Shown: one piece after another, positions 11,233 through 23,226 of the stretch
How positions within the stretch are numbered: the stretch's first letter is position 1
Layout: every line of letters starts with the position of its first letter
Assembly (NCBI GenBank): GCA_029378245.1
Contig: JARKIF010000015.1
Coordinates: 744,001 to 808,000 of the forward strand
DNA: 64,000 nt
Reading direction: 5' to 3'
DNA from: Roridomyces roridus
Taxonomy: Eukaryota; Basidiomycota; Agaricomycetes; Agaricales; Mycenaceae
Notes under the pieces: model-generated
The model's database searches: none
What the model saw: only the letters and a program-made list of their open reading frames with translations
Told to the model about the DNA's origin: nothing
Program-made: the position numbers and the translations under genes

Positions 11233-13498
11233 AGGCAGTCGGACCCGGGATACCCGGATCGACGTGATGATCAGACCATCATGACATATACGGCTTGTCG
11301 TCTCCCACCACGATGGGTTCCCACTCGCGTCCGAATCGGCCCTCTCGCGTTCAACACGCGTCTCGCTTCCCCAAAGCTTTTCACTCACTGTCGTGGAGGC
11401 TTTCTTCCGCCGGACTTCCACCCGCCGAATCATACTGAAGTCTACTGTCTGAGACATGTTTCAAACGCAATGCGCAGTCAACGTTCAACGCGCTGACAAT
11501 TGGTTGACGAAGCCGCTGGATAGTGTTGCCAGGTGCGTCGCGGAAATCTCCAGGCACTCTCCCATTCTAACTTCCTCCATCTTGCTGGGAGCGAAGTCCT
11601 ACGGTACTCACTTTGCCTGGTCGTTGCGGCACAAAGTTCGCCCCACAGTGCGCCTTCCGCCATGCAGAAGGCGTACACCCACAGCCGCGCCGTGCTCGAG
11701 ACTCGTAACAAGGAAATCAGTTAAAAAGAGATGGGAGTTGTCACCGTCGGTTGCTTCTATTTCTCGTTCGACACTTTCTTTCACTGACTTGTGTTTCATC
11801 AGGGGTTCGAATTCTCTGACTAGACTATAGCCACGATAAGGGCCGTATCGCGTTGTGCTGTTGCAAGCGACTGCCTCCGACCCACCAAGCTGGATTCGTT
11901 GCTTTGCCCTCGAGAAATCACAGGCCGGGATTCTCCACGGCTGGTACGCGCCGAGGAACGAAAATAAGCCGCCACTCACCAGGTATGCACCTTCCTTCAA
12001 GTACTCCAGGTATTCTTCAGAGCGTCAAGTCGGCGACAAGTACAACCCTGACGTACTTGCCGACCACCAATGCAGCGTGGCGATCACAAGTCAACTTTAC
12101 TCTGACCGAGGAGACGCAAGTCAGCCTCCAAACATACATTTTGCCGGGATTTGGCCACCGCAACCGCAGCAAAGTAGGGGCTTTCAGCTCAAAATACTGC
12201 TTAGTGTCTGATTTACAACAGCTCCATCCCTTCTTTAGAGCATCCACCATAGTTTGGCGAGCTTTGGAACCGCCTCAACCCCTCTTTGCCCGATGCGAGC
12301 CCCAGCTCCACCGAGAACGGGGCATCGAGCGCGATCACACTGCCCACAGTGCGTTCGGCGGATTTGGTTCTGTCTCCCCTCTAAGCGCACTCGGAAGGGC
12401 CGTGGTGGAGGTGGTGCATCTGAATGTAGAGCTAAGTACACAGTACAATCCACAACCCTTGCGATTTCCTTTGATGTGCTGGCTACTACATGGTATAATG
12501 GCTCCGGAGTGATTCGACGCACATGCGGAGCCACTCAACTTCAACTGTGGAATGAGGAGGCAAAAGGGTGTTTGGCGTTGCTCGGAACAAAAGACGGACG
12601 CCCTCAAGACGGCTTTGTAATCGAACCCGGCGCCGCTAAGACTAACCGCCGTGAATAACATTGAACCAGGGAAGCATCTGTATATTTGCTGTGTATGTAT
12701 AAGTACATTTGTGATTTGAGGGACTCGGAGCTCAGCCTACTCGAATCGAAGACAGCGTATGGATTTTGCCAGGAAAAATATACCAGTCGTTCCTGGTCGA
12801 ACAGGCCTCATTTTCATGTGCAGAGGGCGGTGAAAATCATCTCGAAGAAATCTTGAGGTCCTTTGATCGTGCTCAAGTCGGAAAGAAAGACCTACTTACA
12901 CTGTGGCGAGCGAGCAGGGCGGCCAAGCAAACGACAAGCGTGACGAAGATCACGACTGATACGTCCAGCGGGGTATCCTGGGTCCGACTGCCTGATCCCC
13001 TACTCTACCGTAGCAGAGAAGGGTTTCTGTGGGCGTGAAACGCCTGATCTCCCGCCAAAGCCATCCCCATCAGAAGATTGTTGTCAGATCATGATAGATG
13101 ATGAAATATCATCACCGGACCAAGTAGCTCCACATAGGTATGTACTGTGCCGGAAGTCTGCGGTGCCACTGGCCTTGATTTTTTCCAGAATGAAATTTGT
13201 AGCCTCGGCATCAACTCGGCATCCTTGATATCCGACCCTCGGCTTTACCCAGCATAGATTGCCGAGTACACAATGACTAACAACACCAGACTCGGGATGT
13301 TGATTGTGCTCTGCAGGTTGTCTGCAGGTCAAAATTCAACAGATCCAAGGTTTTTGTTCGATGCGGTGATGCAACAATCCCCCACCCACACACTGTTCGG
13401 CGTTTAATCCGAGTTGGTGAATGGAATTCAACCCAGCAATCAATTTATTATTGCAACCGTGTCCGGCAGAGTAGGGGATGGCGCTTGCCGCCGCTACC

Positions 13499-13549
13499 GA
13501 TTGGGTAGCCGACGGTGATCAAACGAGCGTGGTGCTCTGGCTTTCCATA
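13499..13549 (-). repeat. Dispersed repeat, copy 2
   Basis: This is the reverse complement of the segment at 11180-11232. The match ends at the same TATGGAAAG word. Outside the matched block the flanks differ. Confidence 0.7.
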
Positions 13550-14366
13550 TAGGTCACTATCCCTGTGGTTATGTTCTCTTTCTTGATATCTTTCAATCCG
13601 CGTGTAACTCTTAAGTACATCTGACAAGCCAACGACGTGGTAACGCTTTGCATCGGAGACCGCGTCAGACTCCCTGTGGACCCAGAAATGCGATCGCATT
13701 GATCAGTCCAACGCGAAGATTTCACAAAGTTGCAGCTGTGGCGGGAACCGGCGGATCGGGGAGAAAACGGCCTTGTAGTCTCGACCGCCCACTGTGAGAT
13801 CATCATGGAGCTAGCTGGGAAAGTTGAGTGAGCTCTGCCACGAGAGCTGCCTCAGAGAGCCTCGATGCGAGTGTCATGATATGACCCCAGGCCACAACCC
13901 GATGGGTTGTAACCCGATCAATCATCAACCATCAATACTCTAATCAGTGATCATCACTGATCGGCCGGGTCTTGTCTCAACCCCTGCTTGGTACTCCACT
14001 CTCTATTCTCCCTATGGCTTGCTCTACCTCTTGAGTCTCGTCTGCTGCTTTCCGCTCGGTCGCCTCGTTCGTTGCTGACTAGAACCCGACTTAGCCCTAG
14101 GTGCTGACAGCGAGCACCAAATACACGGAGCTGAGGTTCAGCTTCTGTCCATCAGTGATCGCGGAGAGGCGAGCGGAATGGAGGGGCAGAACGTTGCTGC
14201 ACGTAGGTGCTCAGAAATCAGACCCAGAGAAGAGGCAGGGCTGGATCTGCGCCGGCATATACGGCAATGGCCCAATGAGACGAATTGAGCGCCAGTCCAA
14301 GGGGCATGGGGATCGGAATTTCGGATATAGGGTCGAAAAGTTTTTTATTTTATTTTTTTCGACCCT

Positions 14367-14396
14367 GGCTGGACCCCCCCCCCCCCCCCCCCCCCT
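14367..14396. repeat. Poly-C tract
   Basis: A run of more than 20 C follows a T-rich stretch and the words TCGACCCTGGCTGGA. A similar arrangement recurs about 340 bp downstream. Homopolymer length is likely to be unreliable in the assembly. Confidence 0.85.
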
Positions 14397-14711
14397 CCTA
14401 TATAAGGCAGATCAATCCCACGATCATGTGATTTACCGGCGGTCCGAGCAATCCGTGGCTCCCAACCATAGGAAAAATATGTATTACAAACTTATTAGAG
14501 GACCCCAATGTCAATTAGACCCATCTCATGTGTACTTGAGCAATGATACACTTGTTGTCTGTGGCAATGTCTTGTGAGAGTCGATGAGACTGGCAGCTGT
14601 ATTATGTAATATATCAGTCCCGATTTGGAAATTTCAATCAAGAGTGTCCAATATGCTCCAAAACACATTTACTAATATACATATAGAAAATTTTTTCGAG
14701 CCCTCTCGGGA
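14397..14711. other. Spacer between poly-C tracts, no gene
   Basis: The spacer is AT-rich and has no coding signature. Both poly-C tracts are preceded by TTTTTTCGA plus a GGAC(C)n junction. The interval may therefore be one arm of a duplicated non-coding element. Confidence 0.4.
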
Positions 14712-14737
14712 CCCCCCCCCCCCCCCCCCCCCCCCCT
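14712..14737. repeat. Poly-C tract, second copy
   Basis: A C-only run abuts the F-box fragment downstream and follows TTTTTTCGAGCCCTCTCGGGA. It resembles the junction of the first tract. Confidence 0.85.
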
Positions 14738-14750
14738 CCCCCGGTACTTT

Positions 14751-15210
14751 TATGCAGCGTTCTGCATGCAAACTAACAGCACTCGTCTTGACGAGATGCT
14801 CCACTACGGAAGGCCTCCTTCCCTTCCTTACCGCCTGCCCTTCGATCGAGCAGTTGGTGTTGGAGACCCTTGGATGGGCTGACACGATCGCTGTCCCCGA
14901 TTTTACTCCCTTCTTCGACGCACTACGCGTGTCCGACGCCAACCCCGCCACAATCTGCGCCAACCTCGCTTTCTTTGCGCTCGGATGGACATTTGGGACC
15001 GCGGGTTTTGCGTCCATGGAGGATTCCATGTTCCACATGATGCGCTCGCGCTTCCTCGACCGCCTTCGTTCCGTGCGTCTTCTCCGCAAGAGCGGCATGG
15101 CGTTGTGGTTCGGGGAGCACTTTATCCAACAATTGCAAGATGATGGTTTGGATATCAAATATGTCGCGGGTGGCAAGGGGCAGGACCTCATCGACCAGTT
15201 GGTTCTGTGA
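14751..15210 (+). pseudogene. F-box/LRR-type protein, C-terminal fragment
   Basis: The frame reads LTALVLTRCSTTEGLLPFL, CPSIEQLVLETLGW, FFDALR, NLAFFALGW and SRFLDRLRSVRLL, and ends GLDIKYVAGGKGQDLIDQLVL-stop. Leucine-rich spacing and a terminal GLDI(K/E)Y segment are typical of long mushroom F-box proteins. The intact F-box gene at 31587-33185 ends in a similar SLDIEYLTAGEG stretch. No F-box or upstream repeats are present, and a poly-C tract directly precedes the coding frame. It is therefore a 3' fragment, cut at a repetitive junction. Confidence 0.65.
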
Positions 15211-15954
15211 TTCTCGGTTGTCCAATTGATTCTTTTTCATTCTTCGGCCCTCGGGGGGTCTGTCAGCGAATATGCCCTTTCGTGTCGATTAACTCTTCGG
15301 ATTCCCCTCTCTTTTCCAGCCTGTTCGAGGATCTGATCTCTGGCCGGCCTATCCTCTCCACATCTCGGACTGACAACGGGAGACCGGGTTCGGCTTCTCG
15401 ATATGCCGGGTGGCGTTCGAGGTATGCGATTCGCACGGAATTGCCCGACGGGAGCAGGAAAATACCGATTTAATCTCGAAGGAATAGCAGGTCGCACCCG
15501 AAGAAAGGCCGCTTCCGAATCGTTCGAGGTCTTTGACAAGTCTTTGGATTGAAATTTCAATCTACTATCCGCTCCAAATCCGATCGCTACTTGCTCACTA
15601 CGATCTGCTCGCCGCATACTTTTTAAGACCAAGCTGCATCGCAAAACCCTGCAAAGACCAAAGTGTGAGTAAGGGTACTCAACCGAAACACCACTTGAAC
15701 AACAGGAACGGACAACGCTCGTACTTGGTACAAAGCACGCTGCAGCGTGTAGCGGCACTGCATGATGGGGTGGGAGTGGCCGGCCTCCATACGGAACAAG
15801 GGCTGCCATCTGCATGCCCTGCCTTCTCAGCTATTCGCGGAGACGTGTGGAATGAACTGAAACCGACCGAAACGGGAGCGTTCGAGCTGTCAAAAGGGTG
15901 GGTCAACTGGGAGGATAAATACCGCGCCGGCGTCACTCCCTGGACAAGACACAC
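15211..15954. other. No confident gene
   Basis: Short frames on both strands lack family signatures. The region probably holds the promoter of the C2H2 gene. Confidence 0.35.
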
Positions 15955-16872
15955 ATGGCTTTCTCTCTTCCGATCTCCAGCCTGGCCTCCATGCAGATTT
16001 CTTTCAAAGTTGGCCCACGCCATCCAGACGGACCTTTTGCGGTTGAGATGGTCATGACACCATTGGACCCGCTCGCCGGCAAGAATGTTCCATCAGAAGG
16101 AATGGCGGATGGGATGAAGCTGCATTTACTCACGAGCCAGGACGGCAGTGGCGTGACGCTGACGTTGTGCACGTCTGGTGGAATGCCGGATTCTCTCGGC
16201 GGCCCTGGGTTCTCCGTCGATGATTTTGGTGAGAGTTAGCCGCGATTGTCCCATCAGCATGGCATTGACAAGGTACAGCATCCAATCTTGAACAACTTCC
16301 ACCAGCCTTTGATATACCATATTCTTTGTTCGAGTTCGGAACCAACCAGAAAGATCCTTTGTTTGATTTTCTCGAGGGTTCGTTCATTCTCATTGCGCTG
16401 ATAATCCTTGAGATCTAAACTCGGACAGATTTCAATTTCGAACCCGCTAACACACCGACCAGCTCGACGGCATCATCCCCTGCCTCATCACCTGGTGAGC
16501 AGCGACAGTTGGTTTAATCCATTCATCACTCACTGACGCCCGGCCCACACAGAATTCGTACCCTTTACCGACTTCGAGCCTTACTCTCCACCTCTAAGTC
16601 CCATCTCCATCTCAAGCCCGGCACCGCGCCGGCATCCCCATCCCACGAGACCAAACCACCCGCATCCCTATGACACTCCATCCCCAAAAGCAAAATTCCG
16701 TTGTACTCTCGGGTGCTCATTAGACTTCTCGCGAAAACATGACCGCCTTCGGCACGAGGTTGCGCAGCATGGGAGGACGTGTGAATGGGAATGTGAACAG
16801 TGCGGGAGGTTCTTCTCCTCGGAGGGGACGTTGAAGAAGCATCGGTGTGGGAGGTGTGTGCGTTCGGTGTAA
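15955..16872 (+). CDS. C2H2 zinc-finger protein
   Basis: This is a probable nuclear DNA-binding protein. Four exons (15955-16228, 16273-16377, 16429-16494, 16553-16872) keep one frame and give 254 residues. The N-terminal two-thirds is acidic and Pro/Ser-rich (PLSPISISSPAPRRHPHP), as in a transactivating or disordered region. The C-terminus holds two fingers: FRCTLGCSLDFSRKHDRLRH with EVAQH, then CEQCGRFFSSEGTLKKHRC. The FSRKHDRLRHE core followed by an FFSS..TLKKH finger is common in agaricomycete C2H2 families. The start at 15955 is the first ATG in the frame and fits exon 1. The gene appears undamaged. Its targets cannot be inferred. Confidence 0.85.
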
Positions 16873-18690
16873 CGAATAGTCGGAGACGCGCAGTAAAAGT
16901 ACCGATACATACCTCCATGCTGCATAATATGTATTACACAGGCAAAACCAATTGAGATTCGGCATTCCGTCCCTTGTGTATCTATCTGCTGTTTGAGATG
17001 TCCCATTCTAGTGAATCTGCACAACATTCTTCTTTGCGGCCAAGAAGAGCACATCAACTTGATCCACCATCTCCTCCTCGCTAACTTCGCCCGCACGCAT
17101 TCGATCCGCGAGCCCGACCAGCACTTCGCAAAAAGCCGCGCTGCTTGTTATTAACGTTACACCCCGGGGACCAGGAGTCGGATGCCATGCAGACTCATGT
17201 ACCCCGATCCGTATCTGCACGCGACACTAGATCACTCCACTCGACGCTCTCCGTGTCGAGCACCGAGTCAGAAGGTAAATCAGGCTCCAATCGACTCGGT
17301 TGCGTTCCTTCCACGGTATGGACACCGACGGTTTCGCTGCCGCGATCCGCCTCAGACCTCATCCATGCACGGACCACAGCAAGGAGGGATGGGCTCACCC
17401 GAATGGCTGAAGGCAGGCGTTCCCTACCACGCCCGTGGACATCAGGATGCATCGCGGTCAGACCAGAAGAAGATGGTGGAGGAGGTTGGGAGGAGGACTC
17501 AAGGAGGACTCGGAAGCGCAGCAAGCGGCAACAAACACATTGTGTGATCGGCAATCAGTTCGAATTTGGAAAAGAAAATGTCACGCCGTCACACAGTGAC
17601 ACGCTTGCGCTTAACTGTCATCATCGACTCATCGCTGGCGCTCTCCTCTTAGCTCTACTCCCTGAAAGCGATCCCTCGTGTTCCTGTTTCTCAAACGCTC
17701 CGAAAACGCTCCGAACGTTGTCTCAGATCTTGAGCTCATTCCTTCGTTCTGAGGTCTCAGGAGTCAGCTGGCCAGCGGCCACGACCTCTCGGCGTCCTCT
17801 CAACGTGCTCTCTCATTTGGCTCCAGTGTTGACTGCTGTTCCTCGACTGTGTCAACGACTCAGTGACTCCATCCCCGCAACTTGGAATCACGACCATACT
17901 TGTGCCGTCTCTCTCGATCCATCCAGACGCACCTAGTAGTACATTTCGCGAATGCCTCCGGCAACAAACACAGCAGTCACGCAATTATACAGCCCGAAGG
18001 ACCGTTCAGAGGGGGATTCGTCTGAAAGACAGTGGTATCAACGTTCTACACAAAGCCACGCTCAGTTTCTCAGTCTGGGGTTGGCGCGAGAGAAGATCTC
18101 ACCTCTGTGGAGTTGGAGAGTGAAATTTACACGAATGCGTCCGTTGACGTCGGTGTGGATACTGACCGTTGTAGACGAGGCGTGTGGCTTGAGTATTTGA
18201 GGAGTGCCCGGGTACCGCCTCGACGGGGAAGAACGCAGTAACGATAACGTCGGTGCACAAGAAGGGGAATGTGGCGGTGAGTTTCATGGAGAGAGTGTGT
18301 CAAGATTTATCAACGCGCAGCGCTGGAAAGGGAGGCACGGACGCAAAAAGGATTCGTCGTGACTCTTCAGTGAGTGCATGGTTCCAGCTAAGTACGGTCC
18401 TCAGAGATACCGAGCTGATCGGTTGTTTGCTTTCCCCATCCACGACCGTGGCGCCAGTTTTCATCTGTCCATCGCATCGCTGCGGGGAACAGAATCAAGG
18501 TATGGACGTCCATGTCAAGAAGACTATCTCCAACTGTTCCATCATGGAGCGATCATGTCTCACAGATGCCCTACCTGATCTCCCGGAATACAACATTCCT
18601 TGAAATGTGGTCGTCTGAGCCCATGGATATCGCCCTTCCAGCTCGAGCCCCCACTCTCCCTGCCACTTCCCACTCCTTCATTCGTCAAGA
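16873..18690. other. No confident gene
   Basis: A minus-strand frame at 17008-17220 (CEVLVGLADRMRAGEVSEEE) and a plus-strand frame at 18032-18241 (SVELESEIYTNASVDVGVD) look coding-like but are not assigned. I looked here for a mating pheromone precursor (a short ORF ending in a CaaX box), as often accompanies STE3 genes, and saw none by eye. Confidence 0.35.
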
Positions 18691-19762
18691 ATGCCCTCCA
18701 GCGCGATGGCCGCCGCGCCGTTCATTGCCTCCTTTCTGATCCTAGTAACCATACCTCACCACTGGCGGGTGCGGAACTACGCTACACTCTCGATAATAGC
18801 CTGGCTACTTGCTTTCAATCTCGTCTACGCCATTGACGCTACAATTTGGTCCGGGAACGTCGACATTGTCGCACCTGTGTGGTGTGATATAGGTGCGTAT
18901 CGCGCGTCGCATGCCTTCACGTCCTCTGACTGAATCCGCCGGCGTGTAGCCACCAAGATAATCTTGGGAGCAAAGACGGGTGTCACGGGCTACAGTCTGT
19001 GCCTGTCTATGCAGCTCTATCGGATTTCCCATTGCGCTGTTCGGCCTCGGGGATGGAGAGACCGCGTAACAGAGTTCGCACTTTGCTGGGGGTTTGCTTT
19101 CATGATAATGGCACTTCGTGAGTCCACCATCCGAAAGTCGGCCTTGCTAAAACCTCGCAGACTACGTCGTTCAAGGTCACCGCTTCGATATCATCCAGGA
19201 CTTGGGCTGTTGGCCCATGATTTACGTATCCTGGCCCTCAATCTTCATCCTCACAGTCCCCCAACTCAGCGCGGCCATCCTCGCACTCATATACTCCACC
19301 CGGGCTTTCGTGGAAATCTGCCGCAGGCGGTGGACCTTCCGCACTGTGCTGGCACAGTGCAACACAGGGACTGGTCGTCTGCTCACCCCGGGAGAATACT
19401 TCCGCCTCCTCCTTATGGTCATCTTCCTGGCCTCGTACAACGTAGTCCTCATCACTGTCAGCGCGACAGAGGATTATGCACGGGGTCTCGAACCGTACAC
19501 AAATTGGACAGACGTCCACTCGGGGTTCTCCTTCATCAGACAGTACACCGGAGAGGACCTCGACCCCGTGGATTTGCGGTACATATACGCGGTTTGGCTG
19601 GTTGTGGCTGTCACTGGGATGTTGTTTTTTGTTATATTTGGAATAAGGGCAGAGGCTAATAGGGAGTATCGGGGGGTTTGGTGTGTCTTTTCTTTTGTGA
19701 GAGCAAGAACAGATAATGTATTCGACGAGAAGGACTGGTACTTATACAGGTCACTTATCTAG
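18691..19762 (+). CDS. STE3: STE3-type pheromone receptor with LTR-derived C-terminus
   Basis: This is a seven-helix receptor for lipopeptide mating pheromones, acting through a G protein at the plasma membrane. Three exons (18691-18892, 18950-19117, 19161-19762) join in frame. Family marks are IIAWLLAFNLVYAIDATIW, APVWCDIATKIILGAK, LCLSMQLYRIS, ALHYVVQGHRFDIIQDLGC, a WPMIYVSWPSIF helix, the RRRWTFRTVL loop and TPGEYFRLLLM. The last helix is IYAVWLVVAVTGMLFFVIF. From 19696 the reading frame runs into a copia LTR. The final 21 residues (VRARTDN to RSLI) and the stop at 19762 are LTR sequence. STE3 receptors normally carry a long cytoplasmic tail, so this one is truncated at the tail by insertion. 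All seven helices are kept, so binding function is conceivable. Subloop receptor versus mating-type receptor cannot be decided. The start at 18691 suits the expected short outer N-terminus. Confidence 0.88.
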
Positions 19763-19965
19763 AATTGGAAATAAGAGAAAAAAGTCCATGTGCTCCTACT
19801 GAGTCAGCCACTGAGTAAGCCAGCAATCCCATGTGCTTGAGGGATGAAACAAGGGAGAGCACATGGCATGAAACAAGGGATAGGAAAAATATAGAGGAAG
19901 AGGTGTTCAGGCAATTGGGATTGAACACGGTCACGTTGTCCCAGGCTGCCGGATCTCCTACAACA
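19696..19965 (-). mobile_element. Copia 3' LTR (copy A)
   Basis: This is the reverse complement of the 270 bp LTR at 54130-54399, with equal length and only a few base differences seen. In element orientation it begins TGTTGTAGGAG and ends CTCTCACA. A purine-rich tract lies just outside its 5' edge (19966-19979), as expected for a polypurine primer. It supplies the end of the STE3 reading frame. Confidence 0.9.
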
Positions 19966-19984
19966 CTCCCCCAGATCCCGGCGC

Positions 19985-20374
19985 CTACGGAGCAAGGGCA
20001 CGGATGTTGAGCTCAGAGAGATAGCGCTCATGAGCCAGTCGCGGAAGTGGTTTGGTGAATATATCGGCAGGGTTCTCTGTGCCACGCACAAAATGAACTT
20101 TGATCTCCCCGCTTTGCACGAGCTCTCGAATATAGTGGTGGCGAATATCGATGTGCTTGATCTTGCTGTGGGATTTTGTCGTTTTGGTCAAGTCGACGGC
20201 ACCACGATTGTCGCCGTAGAGATTTGCAGGCAGTTCTTGATCTAGCTCAACTTCTGCCATCCATTGATACATCGACTTGATCTGTTGGGCAGCCCGGGTA
20301 AGGGAGATGTACTCGGCTTCGACGGTAGAAAGTGCGACAGTGGCTTGACGTTTTGAAGCCCACGACACTGGTGC
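19985..20374 (-). pseudogene. Ty1/copia Pol fragment: RNase H C-terminus
   Basis: The frame reads PVSWASKRQATVALSTVEAE, then YISLTRAAQQIKSMYQW, NRGAVDLTKTTKSHSKIKHI, HHYIRELVQSGEIKVHFV and NPADIFTKPLPR. This is the end of copia RNase H followed by the usual C-tail. The upstream part of Pol is absent: the frame breaks at element X at about 20380. Copy B (59311-62221) breaks at the same codon region, its Pol ending HVFIMAGAP, exactly where this piece begins. Confidence 0.92.
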
Positions 20375-20400
20375 CGCGTGCGCCACCAGTGGTTGCTCCC

Positions 20401-20495
20401 TTATTGCAATATGGTCGACCATTATCGCATCCCATATTGCAATAAAGGCGTACCTTGGCCGCCCAGCCAGGATAGGCCTTTATTGCATTATGGGA
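20401..20495 (+). repeat. Element X left terminal inverted repeat (copy A)
   Basis: It begins TTATTGCAATATGGTCGACC and ends GCATTATGGGA. It contains internal near-palindromes built from TTGCAATATGG and CCATATTGCAAT. Confidence 0.85.
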
Positions 20496-22022
20496 ATGTG
20501 ATGCATTATGTACGCCACACAACTAGCGACGTACCAACGACGTCCCAACGGCCATCAGTGCTGCACATGCCGCCTGGGCCGCAATTCCACCTATCCAGGG
20601 TTCGTTCCATCATTTTGATCTATCGTGCCACAGACAGCCGAGTTCAATGCCATCAGCTGTTGAATTCGGGCAAATTCCCTTTGCATTCGGGAAATTCTGG
20701 TTTATGTATAACTTCACAAGCGAGACAGTCAGCGACGACACTTGTAGCCATCAGGGCCGTGAATGCTTTTGGGTCGTTTTCAGATCACGTCCTCGTGACA
20801 CAGATCTGTTGCCCTGCCTGCATTCGCTAGCTTCCGGTCGGCTCTGGTCGGTGTTACGCGATCAGAATTTACTTTCCTGTGTGTCTGCTGTGTCAATTGT
20901 GTACCACTTCACTCGATTTCAGCGCCTGAAGTTCCATCACTTGCACTTGTACCACTGGCAGACACTCACTGGGTGCCTGCCAGCTTCTCCCCGACATAAC
21001 ATCCCGAGCGTTCTGTTTGGAATGCGTGGGTAAACTGCTCATGATCATCTGATCCAGAGCCTTCCCCGGTGTTTTATTCTCTGAATTTGCAACCTTGAAC
21101 CAGATAGCAAACTTGAGAGTGGCTCGATTGAATTGCTGTACTCAAGGGAACTGCCGAAAAGTTCTGATGCTACCTGAATTGTAAGACTCCAAGAGCTCAC
21201 AGGCCGTGGCGAAATTGGAAAGTGATGGGCAGAAAGTGTCAGGAATGACAGCTGTCACAGACTCGGAGTGCCGAGATGCTGGGGTGGGCTTCGGAATCGC
21301 TTGGGCTAGCTCCTGGGCTGTAATACTTCTACACTGATTCACTTGTGATTCACAAAACCTGTATCTGGGTTTCCCGAGCTGCGCGTGCCGGCTTCTTAGC
21401 TCCGTCATCTTGTTCATCAGGCGCTTGACAGCGCTTAACTCGAATCTAGCCGATCGGAGTGGCCTGGCTTCTGAAAGTTTAAACGATTGGACGAGGAATG
21501 GAACGCCCCGAGCAGGCTCAACCCGTCTGATAAGCTTCTTTTATATCAATGTACCCGATTCTGAATGAAGTTTAGAAAGGGCGAGGGCAACTATCTTGGC
21601 TCCATTCTGACAGAGAGTTGCCCTACTTCTCGCAGTAATTCCATAGCTGTGGGTCATATGATCATGGGCTATCTATTGCACCGGTGTGATAAACAAACAT
21701 AGCAGTGAAGCGAGCACTTCCACCTACTCAGATCTGCTGTAAGACATCTGGAAAGGGGACAAAAGTGAGGTATTTCACGGCAAAACTAACCGAGGAGTGC
21801 GCCACTCTGGAGTCGAACACTCGTTGTGGTCGTTGTACTTGTGCTACGGCCTCAGGATTTTTACCGCAGTGAAACATCACCTGTAGACTACTTCTGACGG
21901 TTCTCGGAGTCTCTCAGAGCTATAGCAACTCTTTGGTATGCTGTCAGCTGATTCACGGTTGAAATGTGAATTTGGATGACTTTCCAAGTATTGGGACAGC
22001 CCTAGTGAGTCCTGTAAGTGTA

Positions 22023-23226
22023 CACCGCTCAAGTGCCGTCAGCCCGGATCCAGCCGGCGAGCCCATGCCAACACCACCTGATCCGGATCCTGGGCACAGC
22101 CGGAGACCGGCTGGGTTCCAGCCGAGTGATCCAGCCTTGATTTTCAGCTGGTATTCAGCTGGCCATCCATGTTAATGAGCATGGCAGCTCCAGATGTTGC
22201 GAGCTGGAAGCCTCAGGACCGTCAGTATACTGTACCTTCCGCCAATGGCACTCTTGATTGAATAGCACTTTTGGTATTCATATCTTCGAGTCAATTGGAA
22301 CTCTCCTGTTTCGTTCTTTGAGAAAATCCCGATTCCACAACAGTAGAGAGCTGGTGAGGGCAAAATGCTAAGTCCATTGCCGAGGCGCGGCGATGTCAGG
22401 AGCCGTAGTGATTCCCATCCCATCACTCCGCTCTTGACATTCGGCGCTCCATGGCAACGTAGCCGATTTAAAAGTGGCGTGCTTCCCAACGTGTCGCACT
22501 TCTTTCTTTCCTTCCCCCACCATCCCTCCCCTCAGTCGGCCTTGAATCCTCCCCCCGCTCACGGGCTCTGGCCTTCTTCCTATCCCCAACACGTCAATCC
22601 TTCCGGCCTCCAGAGACTCCGAGAAGATCCCACCTATTTTCAAGCCCGCCGCTTTGCTGTTTGACCGGTCTCCTCAAAGAAGAATCTACAAATATCAAGT
22701 CAATCAACTCACTCTGTTTGCTGCACGTCTACGAACCTCTCAATATGCTTTCCTGGCTGTGAATGCTTTGTCAACGGCGTCTCCGTCCTCCCGTCTTTCC
22801 TCATTGCACACCCTTTGGTCCATCAAATCTCCTTCCACTCCCAACGAAAAGTTCACTCAAGTTCACTTTCTCCCCATAACGGCGGTCAGTTTGATTTATT
22901 TTGCCCGTACAGCTACTTGTACCTTGTCCGTATGTAGAGCTCAATGTGAATTCTGTGCATCTACATTTCATCCCTTTGCTTCTGTCTGCGATCAGTATGA
23001 TTCCGGTGGCCACCCAACCAAGCGCGACAAGCTCGGGAAGAAAGACAAGCCCAGGTTGTGGCCACCCAGTCCGACCAGCCGCTACCAGCCAAAGCTGGAC
23101 ACACCCTGGAGCCATTGAAGATGAAAGCTGGAATTCATCTTGCTACCAGCCGGCTTCCATCCATCAGCGACATGTGGCTCACATATCACGGCCAGCTGCT
23201 GGTCAGCTGGCCACACTCTGGCGGTG
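22023..23226. mobile_element. 1.2 kb TA-flanked insertion inside element X copy A
   Basis: Copy B of X has GTGTAGGG at the equivalent point (about 63034). Copy A has GTG-TA, then CACCGCTCAAGTG to CACTCTGGCGGTG, then TA-GGG. The ends form 13 bp imperfect TIRs and the flanking TA is duplicated, as in Tc1/mariner-like insertions. Inside, CAGCTGG and CAGCCGG words recur and no transposase is seen, so it is a non-autonomous element. Confidence 0.88.

Larger units (their letters stand above)
10964..14366. other. No confident gene
   Basis: Readable frames at 12003-12180 (+), containing NAAWRSQVNFTLTEETQVS, and at 12300-12658 (+) could be remnants of an unrecognised gene. They are not in one frame and have no clear splice path. 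A perfect T-arm-like hairpin (CCCCG/CGGGG around TTCGATT) at 11161-11177 has no matching D-arm or acceptor stem. Confidence 0.3.

Noticed and set aside
16873..20400. Mating pheromone precursor near the STE3 gene
   Set aside because: I searched by eye for a short ORF ending in a CaaX box on both strands and found none convincing. Absence is not proven.
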